Shown: in pieces, positions 1 through 11,800 of the stretch
Numbering within the stretch: the first letter of the stretch is position 1
Layout: every line of letters starts with the position of its first letter
NCBI GenBank assembly: GCA_019054805.1
Contig: JAHQIY010000003.1
Coordinates: 8,866,001-8,930,000, forward strand
DNA length: 64,000 nucleotides
Reading direction: 5' to 3'
From: Brachionus manjavacas
Taxonomy: Eukaryota > Rotifera > Eurotatoria > Ploima > Brachionidae
Notes under the pieces: generated by a model
The model's input: only the letters and a program-made list of their open reading frames with translations
The model's database searches: none
Told to the model about the DNA's origin: nothing
Program-made: the position numbers and the translations under genes

Positions 1-384
1 AACAAAAGGAGAATAAAATTTCATGAATTTTCTTTTAACCCTTTTGAATCGAGCAAATCGAGCAAAAAATTTTGAAAATTTTCTCTTTTGTCCTTAGAAA
101 ATAAGCATAAAAATGCATTTTTTAGATAAAAAATTCAGAAACATCAAAAATTTGTTATTAAAAACCAAAGCTTATTCTAAAAGATAAATCAAATTTTTTA
201 TTTATTTGTTTAAATCGAGTTTTATTTCGATTTATGAAAAAAAAATCGATAAAATTTATTATCACTTGAGCTAATTTGATTAACCCAAAGTGCATTAATA
301 TTTTCAATGGAATAAAGTAAATAAAATACTAAAAAAAAACTCAAAAATTCATTTCAAAAACGTCTAAAAATTAAAATCTGTGTT

Positions 385-1059
385 TTATAAACTGCTATTG
401 TTGGGCGAAAAACATGTCGAGCAATTTGAAGGACTGGTAGTTTTGCTAGATGGTGTGCAGCTGGCTTCGAAAATCTGAATTGGTCTAAAATGATGGTCAA
501 AAAATTCATTCTCCAAATAAAAAAGAGTCCTGTATCGTTCAAATCTGTCAATGAGCAGCATATCGGCCGAATTTCTTTCCTTCGAATTGAAAGCCGGACC
601 TCGACACTCGTCACTTTCGTCATCCTCAAATTCGTCCAAAACTCCAAATGCATCAAAATTCGGCACAATCCATTGTAAAATAGATGAATTTAGACCAGCA
701 AATATTTTTTTTATATTCTCTATTCTATCTATTGTTGTACTACACTCAACTATCAAGCTTTTTATGTAATCACTAACAGATCCATCGGGCTACAGAAAAA
801 TGAATAAAGTAATAAAAAAATTATTCTTATTTACAGTGTATTTAGTTAATAGAAATGAATTTTTGAATAAAATTAATTATTTATGTACTTTGTTTATTAA
901 ATGAAATATGTCGGACGCGATTCGGCATAGCGTAGCACTCATCCAATTTTCACCAAGAATCGGTTTAAGACTCTCTAACTTAGATTTGATTATTCTGTAA
1001 ATTGTTATCAGATTACCAATGTTTCGACGAACTACAATTTTGGTTCGCTCTTCTAACGA
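385..1059 (-). CDS. Unidentified gene, last two exons (5' part not resolved)
   Basis: Two exons read on the minus strand: 1059-889 (57 codons) and 789-385 (134 codons plus stop). The intron between them starts GTACAT and ends TGTAG, and the junction is in phase 0. The upstream exon encodes a basic helical stretch (ERTKIVVRRNIGNL, then GENWMSATLCRIASD). The last exon has an acidic patch (DEFEDDESDE at about residue 100 of this fragment) and a Ser/Thr/Cys-rich tail. Composition is clearly coding compared with the flanking A/T tracts. An acceptor precedes 1059, so more 5' exons are expected, but I could not place them between 1.1 and 3.6 kb. I do not recognise the family and assign no function. 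Confidence 0.55.
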
Positions 1060-2379
1060 CTTAAATTGAATATTTTAAATAAATTTGTAAAATTATTTTA
1101 TTTTAAATTAAGTCAGAATATGAGTCACTAAAATTAATTACATTTACGAAATAAATTTTTTTTTAAACTTTTTAATTAGAAATAGATTTTAATTGTTTTT
1201 TCAATTTTTTTAATCATGCAATCCACCCAAAAACAAAATTTGAAAAAACTTCATCAAAAAGACCCGAATGTTCCTATTCATTTATTCCTCTATAAGAATC
1301 TTCTCTTAAAAAAAATGTCTCCAAAAAATTTCCTAGTAAACAATCAAACTAAAATTTACTTTTTCAAAGACCAATTTTGTTAATTATCATATTGATTTTT
1401 TTTATCATTTTTTATATTACATCACGGCTTACGACAAAAAAAGTTCCTTAATCACTGCATTTTTATTGTAAAAAAAATTAATATTCTAATTACAAAATTA
1501 TTTCTATTCATATTAAATTTTTCAAAAAGTCGTGTTCTATTATTAGTTTCTTAATTTACAATTAGGATGTCTCCAGATTAACTGCTAAATTCAGATATTT
1601 TAAGTAAAATTAACTATATTAATCTTAAGTTTTAGACCAGCAAATATTTATCAATAAAAATTTATTTTTATAATATGAAATATGATAAATCTTAAAGAAT
1701 AACTCAAAATTCAGTAAAATTAATTTATTCTCAGAATTTACATCATAATTTTTATAATTAAATAATAGTACCAATTGTTCTTAAAATCAAATAGCATTTT
1801 TTTATTAAATTTTGTGAACTGAGGATCATTTTCCAGAACCAAAATTTAGAAATTATTTTCTGCCATTCGAATTTAATTTACATAAATGAGTATAATTTTA
1901 TTTTTTTATCTTTAACTTCATATTTACACAAATTTGGATAATGTCATAATGTAAAAAAAATAATAAAGAAAAATTTTATTAGGATTTTGTAAGAGAAAGC
2001 TTTAAAGTTTAACAAAGCTGTGTAAATTTTTTTAAATATCGTACTAAAATAATTTAAATAATTTAGATCTAATATAGATGTAAGAATATAATTGACTATA
2101 ATATCAAGTTTTTTTTTCTAAATAAAAAGAGACTTGTCAAGGGAAGTTGTGTTTCTTCCCAAGATATTACGAGTGAAGTCCCCTAAGAGACCAATCTTAA
2201 AATAATTTTTGTTGATATTTATTGACGATTTGTCTAAGGCATATTTTTTCTTCAGTATATATAAATAATGAGATGGCTCCGTAATCATTTAAATGAAGGT
2301 CATATAAAGCTTTCAATCTGATCATATTGCAGCTCACGCTACTTATAAAATTATATGGCTTATCTGCTTCTTTTATTAA
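1060..2379. other. A/T-rich interval, no gene seen
   Basis: Mostly A/T homopolymer-like sequence. It should contain 5' exons of the gene ending at 385, but none stands out. A minus-strand open frame at 2197-2388 has no ATG-led support and overlaps degenerate sequence, so I do not call it. Confidence 0.5.
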
Positions 2380-2705
2380 AGGGTACAACTGTTAAAGCAA
2401 TTGATTTAGATATCGAAGCTAATGCGAAAAGAGAACGGAGAAAAAAGTTCATCCATCACCCATCTCATTCCTTTTTCAAATCAACCTCTACATCAACAAC
2501 TCAATGAAACATTTATTCGAATTTATGATCATCAATAATTAATGGAAGATGAAGTACCAGAGCCTATCCATTCTCAAGATGAAGAACTAATAATTTAGAA
2601 TCAAACTACAGTTTCGTCTAATACTGTAGAAACTCAAGTAGCTTTTCCCAAAAAAAAAAGAGGTCTTACACCTAAATCCAAAGATTCAAATGTAAAGAAA
2701 TAAAA
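2380..2705 (+). pseudogene. Frameshifted coding remnant, probably mobile-element ORF
   Basis: Plus-strand frames contain coherent but broken protein-like segments. A basic stretch (AIDLDIEANAKRERRKKF) is followed after a frame change by an acidic one (MEDEVPEPIHSQDEELII) and then by a lysine-rich tail (PKKKRGLTPKSKDS). At least one frameshift and two in-frame stops interrupt it. There are no splice sites that would repair it. This looks like the decayed end of a retroelement or transposon ORF. The family is not recognisable by eye. Confidence 0.35.
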
Positions 2706-3677
2706 AATCAGCTATTAAAAGTAAATTAAAATAAATCTTACCTTTTTCACTCATTATTATTAGTTTTATTATTGTTACTAATAAAATATTTTTACAATTA
2801 ATATATATTTGAAAAATTTTCTGCTTTTTTCTAATGCTTTGATTAAAAGTATAAAATTACATTTAATTATTTGCAAGTTCCTAAAACAAAACTTAAGACT
2901 AAAATAATTTTTAACTTATTAAAAAATATTTTCAAATAAAAATCTCACATGAGCCTAGGTTTCATCATATTTACGTGTGATAGATAAAGTACTGGGAGAT
3001 TAAAGCTAGTCACATTCAGACTTTTAAAAAACATCTGCTGGATCTTATCTCGAATATGAAATCAGTATCTAGAAAAGAATTATGTTGCTAATGTTAGGAA
3101 TGTCTAATCTAAAAATAGAAAAAAATAGAAAAACTAGACTCACTTAATTTTTCTAATAAAATTTTATAAAAGCATCGAATTTTTTCATTAACAAAAAAAT
3201 CATGAAATCACTGATAATTTTTTTTAAAGAAATAACTTAATAGAATTTTTTCAATAAGTTAAATTTATTATAGCAAATTTTCCGAACTATTTAGAGATAA
3301 GGAATAAATACTTTTGGCAATATAAAATTTTAAATTGATTTATATTCTAAAAACAAATGGAAAATTTTAATTTTTATCAAGTTTCTTTAGAGTAATTTTC
3401 AATGAAAATTCTAAAAAATATTTAAGAAATATTCGAAAAATCAATCTCATTTATAAACTAATTTTTCTGATGCAATAAAATAATAAATCTTTTTGAAATA
3501 ATTAAGTAAAATATGAATTTACTTAAACTGATAACAGAGATTTTAATTAATTTAATAAATCAAATTTTTCTCAGCACTTTTCACTCCTTCTGGAGCTAAT
3601 CAAATAAAATTTCGATTTTTTATTTTGTTTATCAAAATTTAAGTTAATGAATAAAGTAAAAAATCTACATTCTAAAT
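2706..3677. other. A/T-rich interval with a possible LINE scrap
   Basis: Nothing gene-like except about 2995-3110 on the plus strand. There a short frame (KASHIQTFKKHLLDLISN) resembles the extreme C-terminus of LINE polymerases. It is too short to be sure. Confidence 0.3.
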
Positions 3678-4652
3678 TTAACTCATCTCTTCTTCTCCCT
3701 AAAGCTTATTTTTTTAAATAAAAAATTGCAATAAAATAATAAAATAAGTTCAAATTTTTTAACTTAATTTAATTAAAATTAAAATCAAAAAAATGATATT
3801 TACATTAATGTGTTCTAGCGATCGGCCGTCTTGTACCATAAATTGTTTCTTAACCAAATCAATAAATTGTTTGTATAATTCGATTTTATCTCTTGTAGCG
3901 TAAAGTCTGTTCTGTAGACGATTGTGTGCATTATTTTTAATTTTTTTAAAAAATTCAGCCAGCTTAAAAAAGTTCAATAAAAATGTCCTCAACAATTCAA
4001 AACAATAATTTAAATTTTGACAAATTTTATCGCACAACAAACTACGAAGAATAGCTGATAAGATTCGAGCTCTCTCGCTTATTGAACCAAAATCATTTAG
4101 CTCATGAAATTTATGCTTTTTGTATTCATTAGTAAGATTTTCTTTTACCAAATTTTCGGTCATGTCTAGAAATTTTTTAATTACGAGTCTGATATCGACA
4201 AGATTTGCATATTCACTCGAAGAATGGTATATGTTCTTGACAATATTACAATTTTTTTCGCTCAAATTTTTAATGTTCTGCATCTTGTCCACCGCTGGGC
4301 GAATGGTCCAGCTAGCCAGCAAAATTCTGCCTTCGTCAATTATCTGATTTGGTTCCCTTTTGACAATGGGAAACGCGTTCTCAATCTTTTCTAATTGGTA
4401 ACAAGCGAGATTGTCAAGTTGGTCGACTCGGTTCTTGAATCTATCGAGAATGGGCGATGCAAGATCAATACTTGTCTTCAGAGTTGTCTCGGCGAGATTG
4501 CATGTTCTTTTGGTTACAAAATTTTTTTCTTTTATTTTGTTGTAGTTCTCAGAAAGCCAAAAATAAGTTGAAAAAACAATGGGAATTGATTTTATTTTGT
4601 CAGGAAACGCTAGCTGCTTGTTGCTTTTGGCACATGATTGAGGCGCATTCAT
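3678..4652 (-). CDS. Perilipin (PAT-domain lipid droplet protein)
   Basis: Main exon 4652-3804 (283 codons) plus a proposed terminal exon 3698-3678 encoding GEEEMS and stop. They are joined by GTAAAT...CTTTAG in phase 0, giving about 289 aa. Residues ~14-105 match the PAT domain of perilipins: an IPIVFSTY-type start, a run ending in TCNLAETTLKTSIDLASPIL, then a helical LACYQLEKIENAFPI segment. The remainder is amphipathic helix, as in the family's 11-mer and four-helix regions. Perilipins coat cytosolic lipid droplets and regulate access of lipases. Invertebrates usually have one or two such genes (Lsd-1/Lsd-2 in flies). Start chosen at the first ATG, which precedes the PAT domain closely. 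If the terminal exon is wrong, the frame simply runs about 15 codons into the intron. Confidence 0.8.
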
Positions 4653-6067
4653 TTTTTGACAAGCGAAATAATTTTATCTAAGAATTTGAATGCATAATTA
4701 AACAAGATAAAAAATTATCATTCTTCGGCCAGGTCCCTTGAGCTTAAATTCATGAAATGTTTCAAAATTATATTTGGTTATAAAAAGATTTTTAAGCTTG
4801 CTGAGTTTTAACTAAAATTAAACTTGAATTTAATTTTAAAAATAAAACTATATTACTTTGTTACTTTGCTTTTTTTAGATTAGAGCTGCATTTTTAACTT
4901 CGTTTTTATCTTGTTCTACCTAAAAAAAATTAAAGCAAAAATAGATCTAGAAGCTTCTAATAATAATTTAAAGTCTAGGTTTTAAGCAAACAATTTGAAC
5001 TCTAATTGGAATAAATTTGAAAACACTTAAAAAAAAATAAGGTCATCATCAAGAAATGCTCATCGAAAAAAATAAAATATTAAAAAAATAAAAATAAAAT
5101 TCTATTTGAAAAATTTTCTCTTAAAGTTAATTTTATTTTCGATTAAAATCCATTTTGTTTAAATAAAACTTTTGGCTCTAATTGTTACTGAATTTGTGAT
5201 TAAACACTTATCATGGCTTTGGTGAAGTGATAAAATCGAATTTATTTTTATGAAGGAAATCTAAAATAAAATTAAAATAATTTCACTAATTCGAATAAAA
5301 ATTTTCATTTAGTGTTAAATAATAATTTATTAATAACTAATAATAATTTAGTATTAAATTCTATCAATTAGAAGTTCATTTAAAATTCATTTGAATATGC
5401 CATTAGATATCTATATTCGATTTCAGCAGATTTTATTTTCCAGTGGTGGTCACAACATAAATATTTTATTTTTATATATTTTTTTATATTTAAAATTCAG
5501 ATATTTTTATTTTAATTTCATAAATTTTAATTCGAATATAATTTAGTTCTGATACAATTTTCAAATATAATTTAACAGATTGAAGCTTTTTTAAATAAAC
5601 TTATACCTATATTTTTTAAATTAGGATAGAATAGGGTCAATTATTATATGTTAAAATAAGTTAAAAGTCTTTGGCATTGTGAATTTTTATGCAAACCTTC
5701 CAGAAATAACAAAAATTAAATCCTTTTTCATTTATCTAAGTTGAAAAAATTAAGCTTTGTAAACTTTGATGATGAAACAAAAATGCTTCACTCAATTCAA
5801 CAAGAAAAGATTAATTTTATTTTACAGAAAAATCTATATTACAAAATCTATGAACATTCACAATTACGTACTTATAGTATCTCAAAAATGAGAACCTTAA
5901 AAACCCAACCAAAATAAATCTCATCAATGGATTTCTCTATCGATACAAACAAGAAATTTTTTTTTGTCTATTATAATAAAGGCTTTACTTCAAAAATATA
6001 TTTATTTCCAGTTAGGTATTTTGTAACTAATAATATTTTTAAGTATTTAAAAAAAGTTAAATTTTAA
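4653..6067. other. A/T-rich intergenic interval
   Basis: No coding signal found. A short stretch at about 5622-5650 (GATAGAATAGGGTCAATTAT) resembles the 3' end of the SINE at 45557-45840 (GATAAAATAGGATCAATTAT). A decayed SINE copy may therefore end here. Confidence 0.35.
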
Positions 6068-6184
6068 TCATAAAAACTCTTCCGAATTCTGTTCCTTTTC
6101 TGAATTGATATTTTGATAATCGCTACAGATTTCCTGGACTTCTTTGACATAATTTTCTCCTGTTATCACAATTTCAGTTTTCAT
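6068..6184 (-). CDS. Short coding-like frame, probable terminal exon of a small gene
   Basis: Minus-strand frame from an ATG at 6184 to a stop at 6068, 38 codons: begins MKTEIVITGENYVKEVQEI and ends in an acidic EQNSEEFL tail. Its G+C and codon choice stand out from the surrounding A/T DNA. A possible acceptor (GATAACAG) falls inside the frame, so the real exon may start at about residue 9. It lies downstream, on the same strand, of the frame at 6723-6851 and may belong to the same transcript. Function unknown. Confidence 0.35.
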   Translation of the reverse strand: MKTEIVITGENYVKEVQEICSDYQNINSEKEQNSEEFL

Positions 6185-6722
6185 GTGTATATTTTATGAC
6201 GTATTCTTATTTTTTATCTTGATTTAGTGTCTTGGTTCCATAAGCTAATTCTAAAATTAAAAAAAAAATTAAAAATATTTTTTCTATAGTGGCCCAAATG
6301 ATAAAGGTAAATCGTAGGTCATTTTATCCTCTAATTCAAGAGTCTCTGGGAGAAAAAGTACAATAGATATTGTCAAATGCCTATCAACTTTTATAGATGA
6401 GATATTTAGCTATTAATTATAATGTTATTCCTGCCCGACTTTCCTTTATAATTTGGGGCACTAAAATTTTACTGAAAATCCGATAAATTTCGCGTAAATT
6501 ATCGTAAAAGCAATAAGGACCAAAAAAAAACAAAATTTTTCAATTTTTACACTAGTTTTGTTTTTTATCATTTTTTTTCAAAAATTAAAAAATAATTTGT
6601 TAAAATAAAAAACTAGCATCTTTTTGCTCGAATTTTTTTTAATTTTTTTTCATTTAATTGAAAAAAAAAGGAGGATTTAATCTTGAAATTTAATTACTAA
6701 AATTGTTTTATTATATTTTTAC

Positions 6723-6851
6723 TCATTTATTTTTGTTAAAGGCTAAAAACGATTGACATAACAAATTTTTGTGTTTCGGATCATTGTGCTGGTGCAAATG
6801 AAATTCCGAATCGAATTTAGTCGCACCAAATGATGACAAATATTCTGACAT
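6723..6851 (-). CDS. Short coding-like frame, possible first exon
   Basis: ATG at 6851 to stop at 6723 gives a 42-codon frame beginning MSEYLSSFGATKFDSEF and continuing with a His-rich stretch (HLHQHNDPKHKN). A GTAAAA donor immediately follows the stop codon, and the frame could instead splice earlier. The composition looks coding. The upstream sequence at 7040-6935 on the same strand, after a good TTTCACAG acceptor, also reads as protein-like (SIYYPRYPPKYPPKYPDA). I could not assemble a full phase-consistent gene from these pieces and do not recognise the product. Confidence 0.3.
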   Translation of the reverse strand: MSEYLSSFGATKFDSEFHLHQHNDPKHKNLLCQSFLAFNKNK

Positions 6852-7677
6852 TTTTTAGTTATAAAACACTAAATCATATTCTTTTTGAAAAATTTGTGCA
6901 ATTTTAGTTTAAAGCAATAGTTAATACAAAAAATAAAAACCGCAAATATTTAGTTTTCCATCATATCTTGAAGTACTAGCAAGAGCATCTGGATATTTTG
7001 GCGGATATTTTGGCGGATACCTTGGATAATAAATTGATCTCTGTGAAACATATATTGTTGTTTCGTCAACAAACAATAAACTTTAAATACTTAAGTAATC
7101 TAGATAGTTTTTTAAAATCCTTTAAGATTGGAGATCGTCTAAGGCGACAATACCGAAAACATTAATAGATTCATAAAATTATTTTTTAACTTAATATATG
7201 AGCCAATACTCAAGGTTGGTTTTTTTTAATTAATTTGGTCAAAAGTAAAATTCTGACTTGGAATTTTTATCAAAGACAAAACAAATTGAAACAGACTTAG
7301 TGTCCGCTTTTTCATCCATTCAAATAAAAAAAATATTTATAGTTGATTCAAAAATGTAATAGCTTTTTGGAAGCGATATTTACGAACAGTGCTGCTGCTA
7401 ATTTGAGTTATTATTAGAAAAAATATCCCTAAAATGAAAAATATCCCAAAGAAGAAAAATATCATAAAGATGAATGAAACTAAACTATAATTAATATAAA
7501 TGATAAATTAAAAGCAAATTTTGTTTGAAGATTTGTTGAAATTGGTCCATGAGTATTTTAAAGAAGCCTTGAAAGCTTCGGGCAGTTTTAGAAGTGTCAA
7601 AAAAATCATGTAGACAGAATTAATATTTTCAGGTATTTTAAATTTCTTTTTCGTTTTTGGTGTTAAAAATTAATCGG

Positions 7678-8120
7678 GTCTACCCGGTTATGCTATCAAC
7701 TGATAACATATTTTGTTATCAAACTGGTCACCTCCGGTTTTGATATCATGTTGATATCAAAAAAATTTCAAAAATAATATTTCAATAATTTAGAATAAAA
7801 ATTTCGTTATCAAAAAAAAAAAATGTAAAAATTAGTCTATTTTTTTATATGAGTGCGGGAAATATGCAATAGCCACGAGGACATTCCATATATTTCCCAC
7901 AATTAGAACATGGAGTTGGATTTATCTTATCACTTAAAACTTTACTTTTCTTTACAAATTTTACTATTTTAAATGTTCAAAATTTAGTAAACTTTATGTT
8001 ATAATTTAAAATATTATGTTATACATTTAAATATTATTAAACTTATTTGTTATCATGGTTGGTAACATTTTTCCTTGATAATGTTTTTTGTTATCAAAAT
8101 GATAATAAAACCGGGTAGAC
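7678..8120. mobile_element. MITE-like element with GTCTACCCGGTT terminal inverted repeats
   Basis: Left end GTCTACCCGGTT at 7678-7689 is matched by AACCGGGTAGAC at 8109-8120. Subterminal copies of TTGTTATCAAA/TGATAAC occur in both arms. The element is 443 nt. Its middle carries a minus-strand open frame (7976-7845, no ATG) with a cysteine cluster, CSNCGKYMECPRGYC. A clear target-site duplication is not visible. The family is not recognised. Confidence 0.6.
7845..7976 (-). pseudogene. Cysteine-rich coding fragment inside the MITE
   Basis: A 43-codon open frame ends CSNCGKYMECPRGYC-IFPALI-stop. Its CxxC...C...C spacing resembles the small zinc-binding tails found at the C-terminus of some DNA transposases. 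It starts without ATG after an in-frame stop. It may be the last scrap of the autonomous parent's transposase, or a captured exon. Confidence 0.3.
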
Positions 8121-8835
8121 TCAATATCTACTTTTTTACTTATGTACCATAAATTAATAAAAATTTGCTTTAATGATTTATTTTAGTAGTAGTAGTATTA
8201 CATGTAGAATGTCTGAGCCCATCACCCCCATTTGGCAGTGTGGAGCTATAGCAAGCAGCAGGGGTCCAAGTAAAGATAATTACTTTTTTTCACTGAAATG
8301 AATAAAAATTTATAAAAATTCGCGCAAAATTACAAAATTATTTAATTGTTGTTAATTTTTTTCAAATTAACAATTTAATGTTTTTTATATTCTTACCATC
8401 ACTCAAAATTAATTTAAAAAAATTAATTTTTCAATTTCAAGGTTAATCAACAGGCTAGTGCCCATGGCTTAAGAGACTGATTAACACTCCATTTATTTAA
8501 ATTCATTGAAAAAAATATGTATAATTATTTTTTTTTAATTTTTGAATAGTTCCCCGAAAAAAAAATTTAATTACCTGATTTTAAAATAAAAGATGAAAAA
8601 TTTTATGATCATATTTATAAAAAGGTATCATTCAGTTGTTGGTGGATAGCTACAAAGACAACTAATTCTTGATTTTTCTTAAGATATTTAAAATTAAAAA
8701 ATTCTTTTTAGTTTAAAAAATTTTATCTCATTTTCAAAATTTCGAAATAAATAAAACACAAAAAAGATAAAATTTTCCCATTTAAAGTACTTTAAAAGAA
8801 TTGAGATAAAAAAAGGATTTAAAAAATTTTCAGAA

Positions 8836-11800
8836 TTAATTAAGTTTTAAAATATTGCTTTCTTGGTTGGACGAATGCATTAGATCAGATGCTACAAATG
8901 GATCAAATGGATGCAAAACTATGGGCAAATCCCAAGATATTATTTCTACCGGAAGAGAATTAGGTGGCCGCCATGATACACTAATCGCTGAATCATTTGA
9001 CCTTTGTATTTTTTGAATTCCAATTTTCGATAAAGCGAATTCAAAATGTAACTTCCATCTTAATGATACTGAAAAAAAGTGTCATTTATTTTAAAAATAT
9101 TTAAGCTAAAAAAATACCAATATCAGAAACAAAAGTTGGTGTTATGTTTACTGGAACTTGAAGACTAAAATCACTTTTTTTTAAAAATAAACAATGTTCT
9201 TTGAGTTCAACGTGAGAATGAACACTTGACAAATGCTGTGTTGATTTTTTGCGACATTCTTCTGAAATTATCTCTTCACTGTGAAGAGTAACTTTAAACT
9301 TGAAAAAATTAGTCAAAATCTTAGAATATTTTCTATTTAAAGTTACCTCAACACAAGGCACTTGAGCTTCGTTAAAATCCAAAAATCCGATTATTTTGTC
9401 TCCGATTTTGTAATTTGTTTTTACCATGGTTATTTTAACAATTTTACCATCATGATTTGCAACGCTGTAGTGACCTTAATTAAACAATTTATTCTACTAG
9501 TCTTCCTAATGACTTTATTTTGATAAAAATTTCTAAGATCTTCAAACAATTTTTTCATCTTTGATTTCACATATTTAAAAAAACATTTTGTCGGTTTAAT
9601 TTATCTTTATATTTTATTAACACACTTTTATGTAAAAAAGTGCAGTAATAATTTAAATTATTTTTTTTCTCTTTTCCTTTCTTCTTTTTTTGCTCATTCT
9701 GAATTTTTCTTTAATATCTTACCATGTGAAAAAATTTAGAATATTTAGCTTTTATTGTTTTACAACAATAAGCTTTAAATAATTTTTTTTATACAAGTAA
9801 GAAAATAGCTTTTAATGATATAAAACATTGATAATAAAGTAAATTAGACTATTTTAATTAAAATTAAAAAAAGATTTTTTTTACTTAATAAGCCATGAAA
9901 TGCAATTTAATTGAAAGAGTATATTGAATAAATTTTTATAGGTATAATTTAATAAAATTTTTATCTTCTATTAAGAAAGCTATTTTCTTACTTGTATAAA
10001 AAAATATTATTTAAAGATTATTGTTTTAAAACAATAAAAGCTAAATATTCTAAATTTTGATGTAATCGATTTAATTTCAATGAAATATGATTGCAAATTT
10101 AATATAAAAAAATTAATTAGAAAAATCGCACTTTTTCATACTTCTTCAAAATTTTATGTTATTTTTATAAAAAAGGAAAAAATGTTTCGTAAGCTGATAT
10201 AATCTTCTGTATTTTAGGCTTTTAAAAAATTTTAATTTTTTAATTTTTGTTCTATTTTTTTTTAAGAAATTAAAAATGTCTAAATTTAGCTCAATTGAAA
10301 TAATCAAATTGAGAGAATTAATGAAAAAAGAATTTTTATTAATGTTAAAAAAACGTCATAATATGGTAAAAAGCGGTCCTTTAGATGTTTACTTTGTGAT
10401 AAAAAAGAAGTTAAAAAATTAAGGAACGCGTATAATATACCATAAAAACAAAAACTATTAAAAAAAATATTGAATATTAATTTTAATTAACAAAAACAAA
10501 ATTAATAAATAGTTCAGATATAATTAAAAAAGATTCATTTCTTATTCATCCGCAGCATATTTAAATAATATGAAACAATTATATTTGAAAATAAAAACAA
10601 ATTTCAAATTTCTCTTTTTCCTGAGAGAAATAATTTAAAAAAAAACGAACAATCAAAACTCTCTTCTTTTTTGAGATAACTTAGTAAAATTTTTAATTTT
10701 TAAAATCCTGAAAATACTATAAAGTTAAATCAGTAAAGTATAAAAACAGCTTTGTAAATGCAAGATGAAAATTTCGTTTGAAAACTTATGCAACATGATC
10801 TTTTCCATAAATTTAAAAGAAAAACTTGATCTTGATCATGTAAATTTATGAAAAAACCTTAACCTTAGCACTAAAGAAAAATTCTTGGGAAAATGATTGT
10901 TGCATTTTACTTTTGACACGAGGTTAACCTTTTTGGAAATGTAAAGGAAGGACTAGAGTCATTCTGTTCCAATCTAGTTCGAGTGGTAAATGATTACAGA
11001 GAAGGTTTCGAGTCTAGATTCTTCTATTTTTTAATCATTTTTTAATTTTAAAAAATAGAAGAATCTATTTTTTGTTTATTTTTTTGTAAATCTGAAGGAA
11101 CTTCTACTCGTCACAGATAAACAAATAAATAAATAACAAAAAATAAATTCTTTTTGCCATATATGCAGTTTGAAAAAAAAGAATATATCAGTGAATCAGT
11201 GGCCAAAAGAAAACGCGGTAGAGCTCAACCATCAAACAATAAAAAAATATATTACTTATTTTTTTGAATAGCAATAAAAATTTTGTTTTTTTTTTTTATT
11301 TTTGCATCAATTCACACAATTTTATTCCGTTTTAATTACATCAATAATTAAAATTATTCCTAACATCAGTATTTTTTCTTTATTATGCAAGAAAATAACA
11401 TTGATAATAATTTTATGCCGTTAAGGAAGAGAACATGCTCAAAAAGATTATTCAGTTCAAACAATAAAGAATAACTGATTAATTTTACTATAAATATTTG
11501 GCTGAAATGTTTTTTTAAGTTAGAAAAAAAATAATTTTATTTATTAATTTATTTATTTACCTCTCAAACATTAAAATACTTATGTCAAAGAGTAAATGCT
11601 AAAAAAAATCAAATACAAAAATTAAAAAATCAAACCAACTGAGCAAAATAATATCTAATTCTCTAATTCAATCATCAATCAGCTAATTACACGTTATTCT
11701 AAATACTGGCACTCAAAGGATCTCAAAAGACTTTCAAATTTTTCAAAACAAAGTTTTCAGATAAGTCAAACGTTTTCAACTAAAAATCTCAAGAGAAACT

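Noticed and set aside
2197-2388. Minus-strand 63-aa frame (YPLIKEADKPYNFISS...)
   Set aside because: Looks protein-like in part but lacks an ATG start and splice context, and abuts a plus-strand transposon-like remnant. Evidence too thin to call.
8160-8285. G/C-richer patch with TAGTAGTAGTAT and CATCACCCCCATTTGGCAGT
   Set aside because: No open frame, inverted ends or second copy that would define it.
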